This document shows, in pieces, positions 39,840 to 50,500 of a stretch of 64,000 nucleotides of DNA; position 1 is the stretch's first letter; each line of letters begins with the position of its first letter. Location: positions 4,910,501 to 4,974,500 of the forward strand of contig NC_132995.1 of assembly GCF_048564905.1 (NCBI RefSeq), in the 5' to 3' direction. The notes under the pieces were generated by a model that made no database searches, was not told where the DNA came from, and saw nothing but the letters and a program-made list of their open reading frames with translations. The position numbers and the translations under genes are program-made. The DNA comes from Vicugna pacos (taxonomy: Eukaryota > Chordata > Mammalia > Artiodactyla > Camelidae).

Positions 39840-40670
39840 GAGCACAGGAGTTATAATAAAGCTCTGAGAGAGACCTTCGGGTGGGAGCTAATGCATACGA
39901 AGTGGGCAGCCCAAGACTTGGTAGATGCCACAGCCACTACCAGCATGATGGCTCCTTGCACTTGTGGAGACTGGCCTGCTCTCTGCTTTCTCTGAGACCC
40001 AGAGGACAGGGACGTGGCCCTTCCCTCCCGTCCTCACAGTCCTCCTTCCTCACTGCCCCTCTCTTTGGCAATCAACACCTTGGGGAACCTTTCAGCAGAT
40101 TTTACTCCGAATTCTTGGACCTGGGGAGGGAGGGGAAGGGACCACCTTCCTTGTGACCCATTCTGGTCCCTTGCGCCCTAGAAGAGGAGGGAGGAGGGCT
40201 CCAGGGCAGAGCCCAGCAGCTGGCCCATTGCATGCTGCGTGTGTCGGGCACTGGGCCGATGTGCTAGTCTGCTTGGGCTGCTATAACTCATCACCACAAA
40301 CTGGGTGGCTTAAAACCACAGAAATGTCTTCTCTCACAGTTCTGGACGCTGGGAGTCTGAAATCAAGGTATCGAGAGGGTTCCTTCTGGAGGCTCTCAGG
40401 GAGGTCGGTTCTGTGCTTCCTCCTAGTTTCTGGAGGTTGCTGGCCATTCTTGGTGTTCTGGATTAGATTGTGCCCACTCCCTCCCCAAATTCCTAAACTG
40501 AAGGCCTAACCCCCCAGAACCTCTGAATGGCCCTTATTGGGATATTGCATTGTTGCATGCGTCATTATTTAAGTTAAGATGAGATCATACTGTAACCAGG
40601 CAGGACTCTATGGGGCCTTCCTGGAACTGACACCCTCCTCCCCCATGTCCTCTGCCTGCCTGTTGTCTGT
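39840..40670. other. Intergenic; old interspersed repeat
   Basis: 40265-40440 (cttgggctgctataactcat, ctgggtggcttaaaaccaca, agttctggacgctgggagtc) is an old mammalian interspersed repeat of a family related to 52527-52860. I cannot name it securely. No gene seen. Confidence 0.5.
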
Positions 40671-41228
40671 AGAAAAACTTCAGCCTCCTAGGCTTCCCGA
40701 GTTCAAAAGGGTACATTTAATCACCGAAGTGAGAAAATGCAGAAAGGAAGGAAAACACTCAAACAAGACAAAAGAATAACACTTTAGTCGTTAAACAAAA
40801 ACAAGGACCTTTATCTCCTCCTTAAGGGCTATAGATAGTATTCTGAGCCCTATCCTTTGCGCTGTGTTGCAGACATTGAAACCCCCACCAGGTGGAAGAA
40901 GTTAACTATGTGCTGCCCATAAGCATGTGGACCCCAGACCTGTTGGAACCAGAAGGCTGATGATGTTGACTCCCAACATCCTCACCACCAACCACTCAGA
41001 AGAACGTCCAAGAGTGGATCACCCACCCCCACAGCCCCTCTCCCTCATCCTGTCTTTAAAAACCTTACCCTGAAAGACTTTTGGGGAGTTCAGATCTTCT
41101 AAGCACTAGCTACTTGGACTCCTTGCTGAGGGCCCTGCAACCAGCCCTGCACTCTCCTTCACCACAACCTGCGGTCAGTAGCTGGGCTTTATGCACAGGG
41201 CGAGCAGGCCAAGTTTGGTTGGATGACA
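40671..41228 (+). mobile_element. LTR-like fossil
   Basis: A stretch with an LTR layout: starts TGTTGTCTG, TATA-like tctttaaaaaccttac near 41050, ccttgctgagggccctgcaa and ggctttatgcacagggcgag, ending near gatgaca. It resembles an ERV solo LTR. Borders tentative, no clear flanking duplication, family not assigned. Confidence 0.45.
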
Positions 41229-41521
41229 GTACTGAAGCAGGTGGGCCCCAATCCAATAGGACTGGGTGTCTGTACGAAGAAGGGAAAGTTGGACACAGAC
41301 ACCCCGGGTTGGAGCTGATGTCACCAGGGAGGGTGAAGGGTCCCCCTGTTGCTGCCTGGGTCAGTGGTGCAGACCTTCAGCTGCCATTGGTTCAGGAACA
41401 GCTAAAACTCACCTCAGATTCTACTGTGCCAGGCAGATGCTCTCTCTTAATCTGAAGGGCTACCTGCTGAGGGACAACTTGAGACATTCCGATTTTACAG
41501 GTAAGGAAAGAGATACTTAAG

Positions 41522-42759
41522 AACACGCAAGGATCTACCCAAGCAATAGAAATAAAAGCAAGAATAAACAAATGGGACCTAATTAAACTTACAAGCTTCT
41601 GCACAGCAAGGAAACCATAAGTAAAACAAAAAGACAACCTACAGAATGGGAGAAAATTTTTGCAAATGAAACCAACAAAGTCTTGACCTTCAGAATATAT
41701 AAGCAGCTCATACGACTTAACAAAAAAGAAACAAACAGCCCAATCCAAAAATGGGCAGAAGATCTAAACAAGCAATTCTCCAAGGAAGAAATACAAATGA
41801 TCGATAGGCACATGAAAAAATGCTCAATATCACTAATTATCAGAGAAATGCAAATCAAAACTATAATAAGGTGTCACCTCACACCAGTCAGAATGGCCAT
41901 CATTCAAAAGTCCACAAATGACAAATGCTGGAGAGGCTGTGGAGAAAAGGGAACCCTCCTACACTGCTGGTGGGAATGCAGTTTGGTGCAGCCACTGTGG
42001 AAAACAGTATGGAGATTCCCCAAAAGACTAGGAATAGACTTACCGTATGACCCAGGAATCCCACTCCTGGGCATATATCCAGAAGGAACCCTACTTCAAA
42101 ATAACACCTGCACCCCAATGTTCATAGCAGCACTATTTACAATAGCCAAGACATGGAAACAGCCTAAATGTCCATCAGCAGATGACTGGATAAAGAAGAA
42201 GTGGTATATTTATACAATGGAATACTACTCAGCCATAAAAACCGACAACATAGTGCCATTTGCACAACATGGATGTTCCTGGAGAATGTCATTCTAAGTG
42301 AAGTAAGCCAGAAAGAGAAAGAAAAATACCATATAAGATCGCTCATATGTGGAATCTAAAAAAACAAAACAGAAATACAAAACAGAAACAGACTCATAGA
42401 CATAGAATACAAACTTGTGGTTGCCAAGGGGGCGGGGGGTGAGGGGTGGGAAGGGACAGACTGGGATTTCAAAGTGTAGAATGGATAAACAAGATTATAC
42501 TGTATAGCACAGGGGAATATATACAAGATCTTATGGTAGCTCACAGTGAAAAAACTGTGACAATGAATATATATATGTTCATGTATAACTGAAAAATTGT
42601 GCTCTACACTGGAATTTGACACAACATTGTAAAATGACTATACCTCAATAAAAAAGAAGTTAAAAAATAAAGACAGTGAGGGTCTCTGGCAGTGGATACA
42701 AACTTCCCCCACAAAAATAAATAAATGAATGCAAATTAAAAAAAAAAAACACGCAAGGA
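41522..42759 (+). repeat. 5'-truncated L1 with 12-bp target-site duplication
   Basis: The L1 occupies 41534-42747. An open ORF2 C-terminal frame (41683-42297, including [17 protein letters not shown] and [15 protein letters not shown]) is followed by the 3' UTR and an A-rich tail. aacacgcaagga flanks it at 41522-41533 and 42748-42759. The perfect duplication and largely open frame make it one of the younger L1 copies here. It lacks the 5' half and cannot retrotranspose on its own. Confidence 0.96.
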
Positions 42760-43734
42760 ACTGACTCCTACCCAGGTGGCCCCAGCCTGCCCCTCCGGCT
42801 CCCCATCTTCTGACTCAGACTGCTGTGTTCCTCCCCCAGAGGCTCTTCAGGCCCTGGTCTGTGCTGGGGGCGGACCCAGGACTCAAGGTGGACAGTGGGA
42901 GCTCCAGGAAGGGAGCTGGGGCGACACAGAGCTAAAGCCATGTATTCAAGAGTAACCTGGGCCTCAAAAACTTTTGTCAGAGCTCCGAAGGTGACGGACC
43001 TGGGGGTCCGGGAGCCAGGCCTCCTCTTCAGTACACAGGGGTGTGGATCCTGGGCCCCTCCTCCCTCAGACCCAGGAGTCCAGTCCCCAGCCCCCTCCTC
43101 CCGTAGTGACCTTCTTACATGGCTCTGCTGCCCCCAGACTGCATCACTCTGGCCAGGAAACAGCTCTTCCCAGGCCTCAGTTTCCCTCTCTGGAAAATGA
43201 GACTCGTCTCTTGCTTCCTTGGGAGAGGAGAGAGCTGCTGAAAGAGAAGTCTCTCTGGCTCCTTCTGTCTCTAGTTCCCTCTGGGGAAAAGGGTGAGAGC
43301 AGAGAGGAAATGGGGCGGAGATGTTCTTCAGCTGGAGGGATGGTGTCCTGACCAGTCAGAACTGTCCCTCTCCTTCTGGCCTCAGAAGTCCCCCAACTTT
43401 CTCCGAGGCAGAAGGTGGATGTACAGTCATCGCCTCCCCCCCTCTCAGAATTTCAGCAGAATTTGGAGGTCGAGGTGTTTCCCAGAACATGGATGTGTGG
43501 GAGGAACAGCCTCCTTTGTAACCAATGTACCGCTGCCCATCCAGGGCTCAGCTCAGAGCACCAGGACCCAAGCCCTGGAATTCCTGGAAGTTCAGGGGCA
43601 CATGCTCTACTTAGGGATTTTGGATCTTTGCGGATCCTGAGAAGCCTTGCCTAGGGTCCGGCCTCCCTGGGAACTCCACACCCCATCCCTCTGAGCTGCT
43701 GGGTGGGGGTGGGGGATTCTAGCTCTGGGCTTGC
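42760..43734. other. GC-rich intergenic DNA
   Basis: From here the base composition shifts to the GC-rich HAS1 region. Many overlapping open frames reflect low stop frequency. None shows family features. A few short repeated phrases (gacccaggagtccagtcccc) occur. Confidence 0.35.
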
Positions 43735-43930
43735 TCCCTCCCACTTCTCTGTCTTTCTCCCTGTCCCTCCCCCTCCCCATCCTTACTTCTCTCTCCCTCC
43801 TCCTCCTCCTCCTTATCCATCTCTCCTCCCCCTTCCCCTTCCTATTCCCTCCTTCCCTCCCTTCCCATCCCCCCTTTTCCTCCTCTTCTTTCTCTTTCCT
43901 GTCTCTGTCTACCATTCTGACTCTCCATCC
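43735..43930. repeat. Polypyrimidine tract
   Basis: Almost uninterrupted C/T with ctccctcctcctcctcc units. The open frames read here on both strands are low-complexity artefacts. Confidence 0.9.
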
Positions 43931-44200
43931 CAATCTCACTCATTCATTTGCCACATATTTATTGAGCACCTACTGTGTACCAGGCATAGGTCCAGATCCA
44001 GAGGAAACTGGCAAAGACCCCTGCCTGTGTAGCGCTTGCAGTCTCACAGGGGAGACATACATCATACAGAAAAGATTCTCCATGGGCAAGTTATACTTTC
44101 CATACGAAGATGACAAATTCTATGGGAAAAAGTAAAAGTAGGGGAAGGGAGAGGGGGTCAGGAGTCCCAGGGTGGGGCATGTTTCCATATTAAACAGGTG
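43931..44200. other. Old interspersed repeat (MIR/L2 type)
   Basis: ttatttattgagcacctactgtg and accaggcataggtccagatc are typical of old MIR/L2-class tails. No gene. Confidence 0.5.
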
Positions 44201-44204
44201 ATCA

Positions 44205-44335
44205 GGTGAGCCTCCTCCCCTCCCACCTCTCCTCTTCCCTCCCTCCTCTTCTCCACCTCCCTCCTCCCTTCCTCTCCTCCCCTCCTCTCTCCTCCCTCCC
44301 CTCTTCCCTCTCTTCCTCTCCCCTCTGACTCTTAT
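44205..44335. repeat. Polypyrimidine tract
   Basis: ctcccctcccacctctcctc-type C/T sequence over about 130 bp, the second such tract within 600 bp. Confidence 0.9.
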
Positions 44336-44589
44336 TGCCCAGATTCTCCCAAAGTACTTCCCTCCCACCTTGCAGAGAAATCATTTGCCTAGACTCAAGA
44401 ATTTCACAAAACAGCCTTCTTCAAGTTGCTTCCCCTCCCCGGGCCTCTCACCCTCCCTAGTTCCCCAGGAAGCAAATAATCCTGAAGATGGCTAACTGCC
44501 CAGAGGCACCCAGAACTGCCTGTCCCTCCCCTGCTCCCAGCCCTCTCATGGCTCCCCAGCACCCAGGACAAAGTCCCAGTCTCTGAATT

Positions 44590-44980
44590 TGGCATTCAAA
44601 ACCCTGCCTGGGGTGGACCCTGCTATGCACCCCACCCTTGAAGCTTCCACAACTCCCCAGTACTTTCCTGACTGGCCAGGACATTCCTTGCCTTAGATGC
44701 CCTTCCAGTTCCACCTTTCAACCCCCAGCCCCACCCCTGCCGCCCTTCCCCTTTCTAACTTCTCATCAGTCAGGACTCAGCACCTCCAAGATATCACCTC
44801 CTCCAGGAAGCCCTCCTGTGGGTTCATGCAGCCTCACACTGGTCTGTGGTCCTCTGTTTACACAGCTGTCTTCTCCACCAGATTGGCATCTCCTCCAGGG
44901 CAGGGCCTGGGTCTGAGTCATTTCTATGTGCCCGGCATCGCCCAGCTGACAGCCCAGCCCACCGGCGGTGCAGGAGATGT
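44590..44980 (+). repeat. L2 LINE fragment
   Basis: aaccctgcctggggtggacc, ttctcatcagtcaggactca, tcacctcctccaggaagccc and gggcagggcctgggtctg follow the order of the L2 3' end. Confidence 0.65.
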
Positions 44981-45939
44981 TCATACAGTGAACCAGTGTT
45001 CTTTCCCCTGCTTTTTCTCTATTTCTGCCCAATCATCTTCCCTGTCCATTTCGCTCCTTCTGTCCTTTGTTCTGTAAACCACACCCTGAGGTTTTGTGAT
45101 GATGATTGATATCTTTGCAAGGCCACTGTAGACTCAGGGCAGGGACCCGAGATCAGCCACCATTGGAGTGGAGGGTTCTGGAGAGATGGCTGTTAGTGAG
45201 GGGAGTGGGAAGTGGTCCCGCACACCAGTCCCTGCCTCCCGTGGGAGTGTCCGGCTTCACCTGTCCTTGTCTTTCAGCTCCTGTCTTGGCTGTTTCCAGC
45301 CTTGTTCATCTCTCCCTGCAAGGAATTCTGGGAGATTGGACATCTGGGTCTGAGGGAGGAGGGGACTGGGGGCCCAGACTCAGGGTCTGAGGGAGGAGGG
45401 GGTTGGAGATAGAGGGTCCTGGGAGAGGAGGGGCCCGGGGCCTGGACTCCAGGGTCCTGGAGGAGGAAACCATTGGAGTTTAAAGTCCAGGTCCCTCCTC
45501 CCTCGTCCACACTCTGGTTTTAGAAACATCGGGTTTTATACAGCTGCTCCACCCGGGCAGGGCGGGGTGGGGGCTGGGCAGCCAGATGCCCGGCTTCTGA
45601 GTGGAGCCTGGGCTGCCCCCCCACCCCCACCCCAGAGTAGAGGAATCACCCTCCCCTCCTGTTCTGGGCTTGGCTCCCACAGGAGAACCCATCATCCTGA
45701 CACAGCTGGACACCAAGCGGCGGCCCAGACTCCCGGCAGCAGCGTCAGAGACTCAGAAACAGCCCTGCCCTGGTGAGGTGGGCGCGGTGCCCCTCACTTG
45801 GGTCCTGAACCAGCCCTCTTCTCCCTGACAACCAGGCTCAGGCAAAGGCCCAACCTGGCGATGGCCCCTCCCCACCCTGCCCCTCTGGGGAAACCCAGGG
45901 AGTGAGAACTTGGCATCTTGCAGGGGACCGGCTGGAAGT
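44981..45939. other. GC-rich intergenic DNA
   Basis: No gene recognised. Contains repeated gggtctgagggaggaggg phrases at about 45345-45410. Confidence 0.35.
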
Positions 45940-46620
45940 GATGGAGCAGCAGGGAGAAATAAGGACTTGGAGACAGAAAAACAGAGAGAAACAGTGAGAG
46001 AGAGAGTGAGTCAGAGAAACCCACAGAGATAGGGCCTCAGCGATACACAGAGATGCAGAGACCCAGGGATGACAGAGACTGAGAGACAGACAGAGGCAGA
46101 GGAAAGAGAAACAGTCAAACACTGAGAGGAATAGGGAGAAACAGGCAGAGAAGCAAAACCTGGGAGATAAAAAAAAAAAAAGATAAGGATACAGATAGAA
46201 CCAGAGAGAAGAAGAGTGATGTACACAGAGACCCAGGCAGAGAAACATAGAGAGGGAGGAAGGGGGAAAGAGAGAGAGGATGAGAAAGTCAGAGAGATGG
46301 AGAGTCAGAAATTTAGAGACAGACAGACTCAAACCCAGAGGGGAGCAGATAGAAATGGACACACCAAGGGAGAGAGAGACAGAGACAGAAAGAGCCAGAG
46401 ATAGGGAGGCATGGAGAGAGACTGGAACACACAGACACAGACAACCAGACAGATGGACAGAGAAACAGAGCCAGGGAGACCGGGACAAAATCATAGACTC
46501 AAAGAGAGACACAGATGAAGAGAGAAGGAGGTCGGCACAGGCAGGGATACACAATAATCAGAGTCACAGACATGGAGAAGCAGGCGGAGGGACAGACAAA
46601 ATCAGTTCATAGTAAGGGGA
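45940..46620. repeat. Degenerate purine-rich (AGAGACAG)n-like satellite
   Basis: About 680 bp of irregular agagacaga/gagagaca units with hardly any stop codons on the - strand, which creates a spurious 238-codon frame (45838-46554) of Leu/Ser/Val repeats. Polypurine on the + strand. Begins about 0.9 kb upstream of the HAS1 start codon. Confidence 0.85.
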
Positions 46621-47094
46621 GCAGAAAGATAGAATTAGATACAGAGGTTTTTTGTTTTTTTTTTTAATCATGAAAAGAAAGGGCATGGAAATAATGTCAT
46701 TTGTCACTGAGCCTTCCTGTCCTGTGGGGCTGGGAACCAACGACTTTGCGTTCACCCTCGATGCCTGCGAGGACAAATCCCAGTGCCCCAGCCCCCTCCC
46801 CGGACCCTGGCACATCTGTGGGCGCACATGCGGGCACACGCGACCCAAGTCAATGAGGCACTGAACGGACAGACGTTCACTCCCAGCTCCAGTTCCAGAC
46901 AGCCGGCCTCCCAGGCCAGCGCGCACACGAGTCACACCCACAAGCACGCACGTGTGCATTTTATTCCATCTGCCAGTGGCCGGGACAGTCCCTGGGGAAG
47001 CCAACCGGGAAGGATTCTGAGGATAGGAGGGGAGGAGCCGTGTGTGGGGACACTGGGGTTAGGGAGACGGGCTGAGGCGGGTGGGGGGTTGAGG

Positions 47095-47285
47095 GGAGGC
47101 CAGAAGAGCTGAGGATGGGGGAAGAGAGAAATGGGGGAGAGAGGAGGAAAGAGAAGTGGGGAGAGAGTCAGGGAGAAATGAAAGGATGGAGAGAAATACA
47201 GAAACGGAGGGAGAGAAGAGGGCAGAGAGAGGAGAAGAAATAAAGAGGAGAGGTGAGGAAAGAAGGGGTGCAATGGGGGCCTCAG
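47095..47285. repeat. Polypurine tract
   Basis: Gagagag/ggagaaat sequence with few pyrimidines, about 260-450 bp upstream of the HAS1 ATG. Confidence 0.85.
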
Positions 47286-47394
47286 GAGAGAGGGAAGGGC
47301 TGCGATGACGGGGGGCTGGGGAGGGAGGCCCGTCTGGTGCTGGGGGGTGGGGGCTGATGGCGGGAAGCGGGTGGGGCTGCCCGACGGCCGTGAC

Positions 47395-47547
47395 CTCAGA
47401 GCCCCTGGCCCAGCTCAGCCCTGACGTCAGCTCCTCCTCTCGCCCCCGCCTGCGCTGCTCTTCAAATCACCCCCCCAGCTCTCGGGCCGCAGAGACTTGG
47501 GGAGAAGCGAGGAGAGGAGAGCAGAGAGGCCCGCCGGACCCACAGCG
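47395..47547 (+). promoter_or_regulatory. HAS1: HAS1 proximal promoter and 5' UTR
   Basis: A perfect palindromic CRE (TGACGTCA, 47422-47429) lies 119 bp upstream of the ATG in GC-rich sequence (cctcctctcgcccccgcctg). HAS1 is known as an inducible gene. A CREB/ATF input is an inference from this site. The transcription start cannot be fixed by reading. Confidence 0.6.
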
Positions 47548-47556
47548 ATGAGACAG
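47548..47556 (+). CDS. HAS1: HAS1 coding exon 1 (M-R-Q)
   Basis: ATGAGACAG followed by the donor gtgtgt. The nine-base coding part agrees with the human gene, and the next exon resumes with Q-D-V-P-K-P. Confidence 0.9.
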
Positions 47557-50500
47557 GTGTGTGTGTGCGTCTGTCGGTCTGTCTGCAGCCGTGCGGGGGG
47601 CGGGGGGCGCTGCAGCACACGTGTGGCCACGCGTGTGCGGGGAGCCGCGAGTCCTGGGGAGTTCACCTGTGCGCTCCCGTGCGGGGACAGTGACCGTGTG
47701 AGTCTGCGTGCCATCCCGCCGGTGCGCATGGGAGATGTGACATGGCCATGCTCACCTGGCTTATAACTCCTGGATGTCTGTGTGCCCGGGGAGCGGAGAG
47801 GAGAGGAGAGCTGCGTTTGCTTGGCCCGTGGAGCTGAATTGCTACTTTCCTGTGTTCAGCAGCTATGAAGGCGAACCAGATGAAATCGCCGAAGTCTGGG
47901 CACTTCTGACTTGTAAACATGGCAATTTCAGATGGTTCAATCTCAACGGTTGCTATTTCTTCAGCAACTCGTTGCTCCAGACCCAGGGGTGGGGGTCTTC
48001 TGTGTGTTTGTTGCTGCGTGGGCATCTCTTCGTGTTGTTGCTTTTTCCTGCTTAAGGGCGTGTGTCCCGAACCTCACCTGTGTGGCTGTTAATTGAGTGG
48101 GTAGGGGAGTGTCTTAGGATCACAGACTTCTAAGAGCAGGTGCCTGGGGTTATCTGCCGGAACCTGAGGGTTTTCCGAGCACACGTGTGGGGTTGCGTGA
48201 CCACAACCCATCCGCGTGACCCTGACTGTTGTCAGGATTAGAACCCTCTAGATGTCCTCCCGTCTCTGTGATCCCCCGTGAATTGGGCCACCCCTAAAAA
48301 TTCAGGCAGGGCTAATTTTGGGGCAAAGGGACAGAGAAGGAAGATTCCGGAAGAAATAATAATAATTGTCAATACTGGCCGATTACGAGCTTCAGGCTCA
48401 AAGCCGTACCTTAGCTCTGCCCTAGAGAGACGTGGCATGAACCACAGACAATTTAAAATTTTCTAGTAGCCATATTAAAAATAAAAAAAGAAAAAGAAAC
48501 AGGTGCAGTTCATTTTCATAATAACATTTTACTGAACCCAGTGTATCAGGAGTCAGCAAACATTTTCCATACCAGGTCAGACAGTCTGTATTTGCGGTTT
48601 CAAGGGCCATACCGTCTCTGTTGTAAAGTCTCAACTTTGACACTGTGTGAAATCAGCCATGGTCAATAGGTAACCAGATGAATGTGACGTGCCAATAAAA
48701 TGATGGAAGGGGGCCAACCTTCCATGTAATTGAGTTTCATATAATTTTCTTTTTTTATTTTAGGGCTTTTCTTTTTTATTATCATTATTTATTTGTTTCT
48801 GGTGGGGCGAGGTAATTAGGTTTACTTATTTATTTATTCTTAGAGGAAGTACTGGGGACTGAACCCAGGACTCCTGCATGCTAAGCATGTGCTCTACCAC
48901 TGAGCTATACCCTCCCTCCTATGATTATTTTTTAAATTAAACTACAGTCAATTGACAATGTTGTGTTGGTTTCTGATGTACAGCCTAGTGATTCAGTTCT
49001 CTCTATATATATTCTTTTCCATTATAGGTTATTACAAGATATTGAATATAGTTCCCTGTGCTATACAGTAGGATCTTATTGTTTTCATATAATTTTCATG
49101 TGCCACAAAATATTCTTCTTCTTTTGACATTTTTCAATGTCTAAAAATGTAAACAGTAATTTTAGCTTGTGGGGCTGTAGTGAAAAAGGCAGCAGGCATT
49201 CGGCCCAAGGAGCTGTAGTGTGCCGACCCTGCTATATAACAAAAATATTATCATTTTTGTATACAGTCGACACAAAAATATTTTTTAATATACTTTTACT
49301 GAAGTACAGTCAGTTTACATTGTGTCGATTTCTGGTGTACAGCATCGACACAAAAATATTAATGAGATATTTTACCTTCTTTTTTCTACACTCAGGCTTC
49401 GCAATCCAGATGTGCAGCACATGTCACGCAGGTGCTATATTTTCATTGGAGATAGTTCTTTGTGTACATTTTTATTGTGATAAAATACATAGTATAATAT
49501 TGATCATTTTAACCACCTATAAAAGTACAATTCAGCGATAGACATTCTACTTGTTTCTTTAAGTGGCTTTCTTTTTGATTTGTATTTTTAGATTTCATAA
49601 AACTTACAGTTGAAAAAGGAGCTTCCCAGACCCTATTTGTCCCAAACATGCTTAACAGCTTTTTGATAAGTAAGTCAAGTACCAGTTTCTCAATTGAAAC
49701 ATTTCAACTAAATAAAATTAAAAATTCAGCTAGTCGTACTGGCTGCATTTCAGGGCTTTGTAGACACATGTGGCAGGGGGCTCCCGTGTTGGACGGTGCA
49801 GACCCATAATTTAGGGATTCATATAGCTCATAATCAGCCCAAGAGGTGGAAACTGATGACAGTTTAGTGTAGAGGACGATGGGGCCAGACGATGAAGCCT
49901 GCGTGACTTTAGGCAAGAGAATCCACTTCCCTGTGCCTCCATTTTCTCATCTGTAACAGAAGGGAGTAACAGTACCTTCCTCACATGGAGCAGTGCTTGG
50001 CCCGTGGAAGGGGCTAAAACCCCATACAGATGGGAAAACTGAGCCCCCCCCCCAATTCTAAGCTCTTCCAACAACATGTACTGGGCACCTGGCCCTCTCA
50101 GCCACTCCTCCTGGCTTATCAGTCCTTGGTTTTGCCATCTGTATGGTGGTGGCAGTAAACATTGTCTGTCCCCTGGGGCTGCTCCTGAGGAGTAAAGCCA
50201 GTGTACAAGGTTGTGGTTTAGTAACTGGATTCTCAAGGTTCAGATCTTGGCTTCTGTGCTTTCCAGGCAGACCCTTGGGCAGGTTGGTATACCTCTGTGT
50301 GACTCAGTTGCCTCATCTGTAAAATGGGGATGACAATAAAAGTACCTCCCTCATAGGGCTGATTCAAGGATTAAAATAAGTTAGTTCCTACTATATATAA
50401 AATAGATAAACAATAAGGTCCTACTGTACAGCACAGGGAACCAGATTCCATACCTTGTAATAACCTGTAATGGAAAAGAATATGGAAAGGAATATATGTA

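Noticed and set aside
41683-42297. 204-codon ORF with RT-like C-terminus
   Set aside because: It is the L1 ORF2 end inside a 5'-truncated insertion with a target-site duplication, not a host gene.
43703-44384. Pro/Ser- and Arg/Gly-rich frames
   Set aside because: Translations of polypyrimidine/polypurine tracts.
45838-46554. 238-codon open frame on the - strand
   Set aside because: It is made of Leu/Ser/Val/Cys repeats read from the AGAGACAG purine satellite. No start context or domain, so low-complexity artefact.
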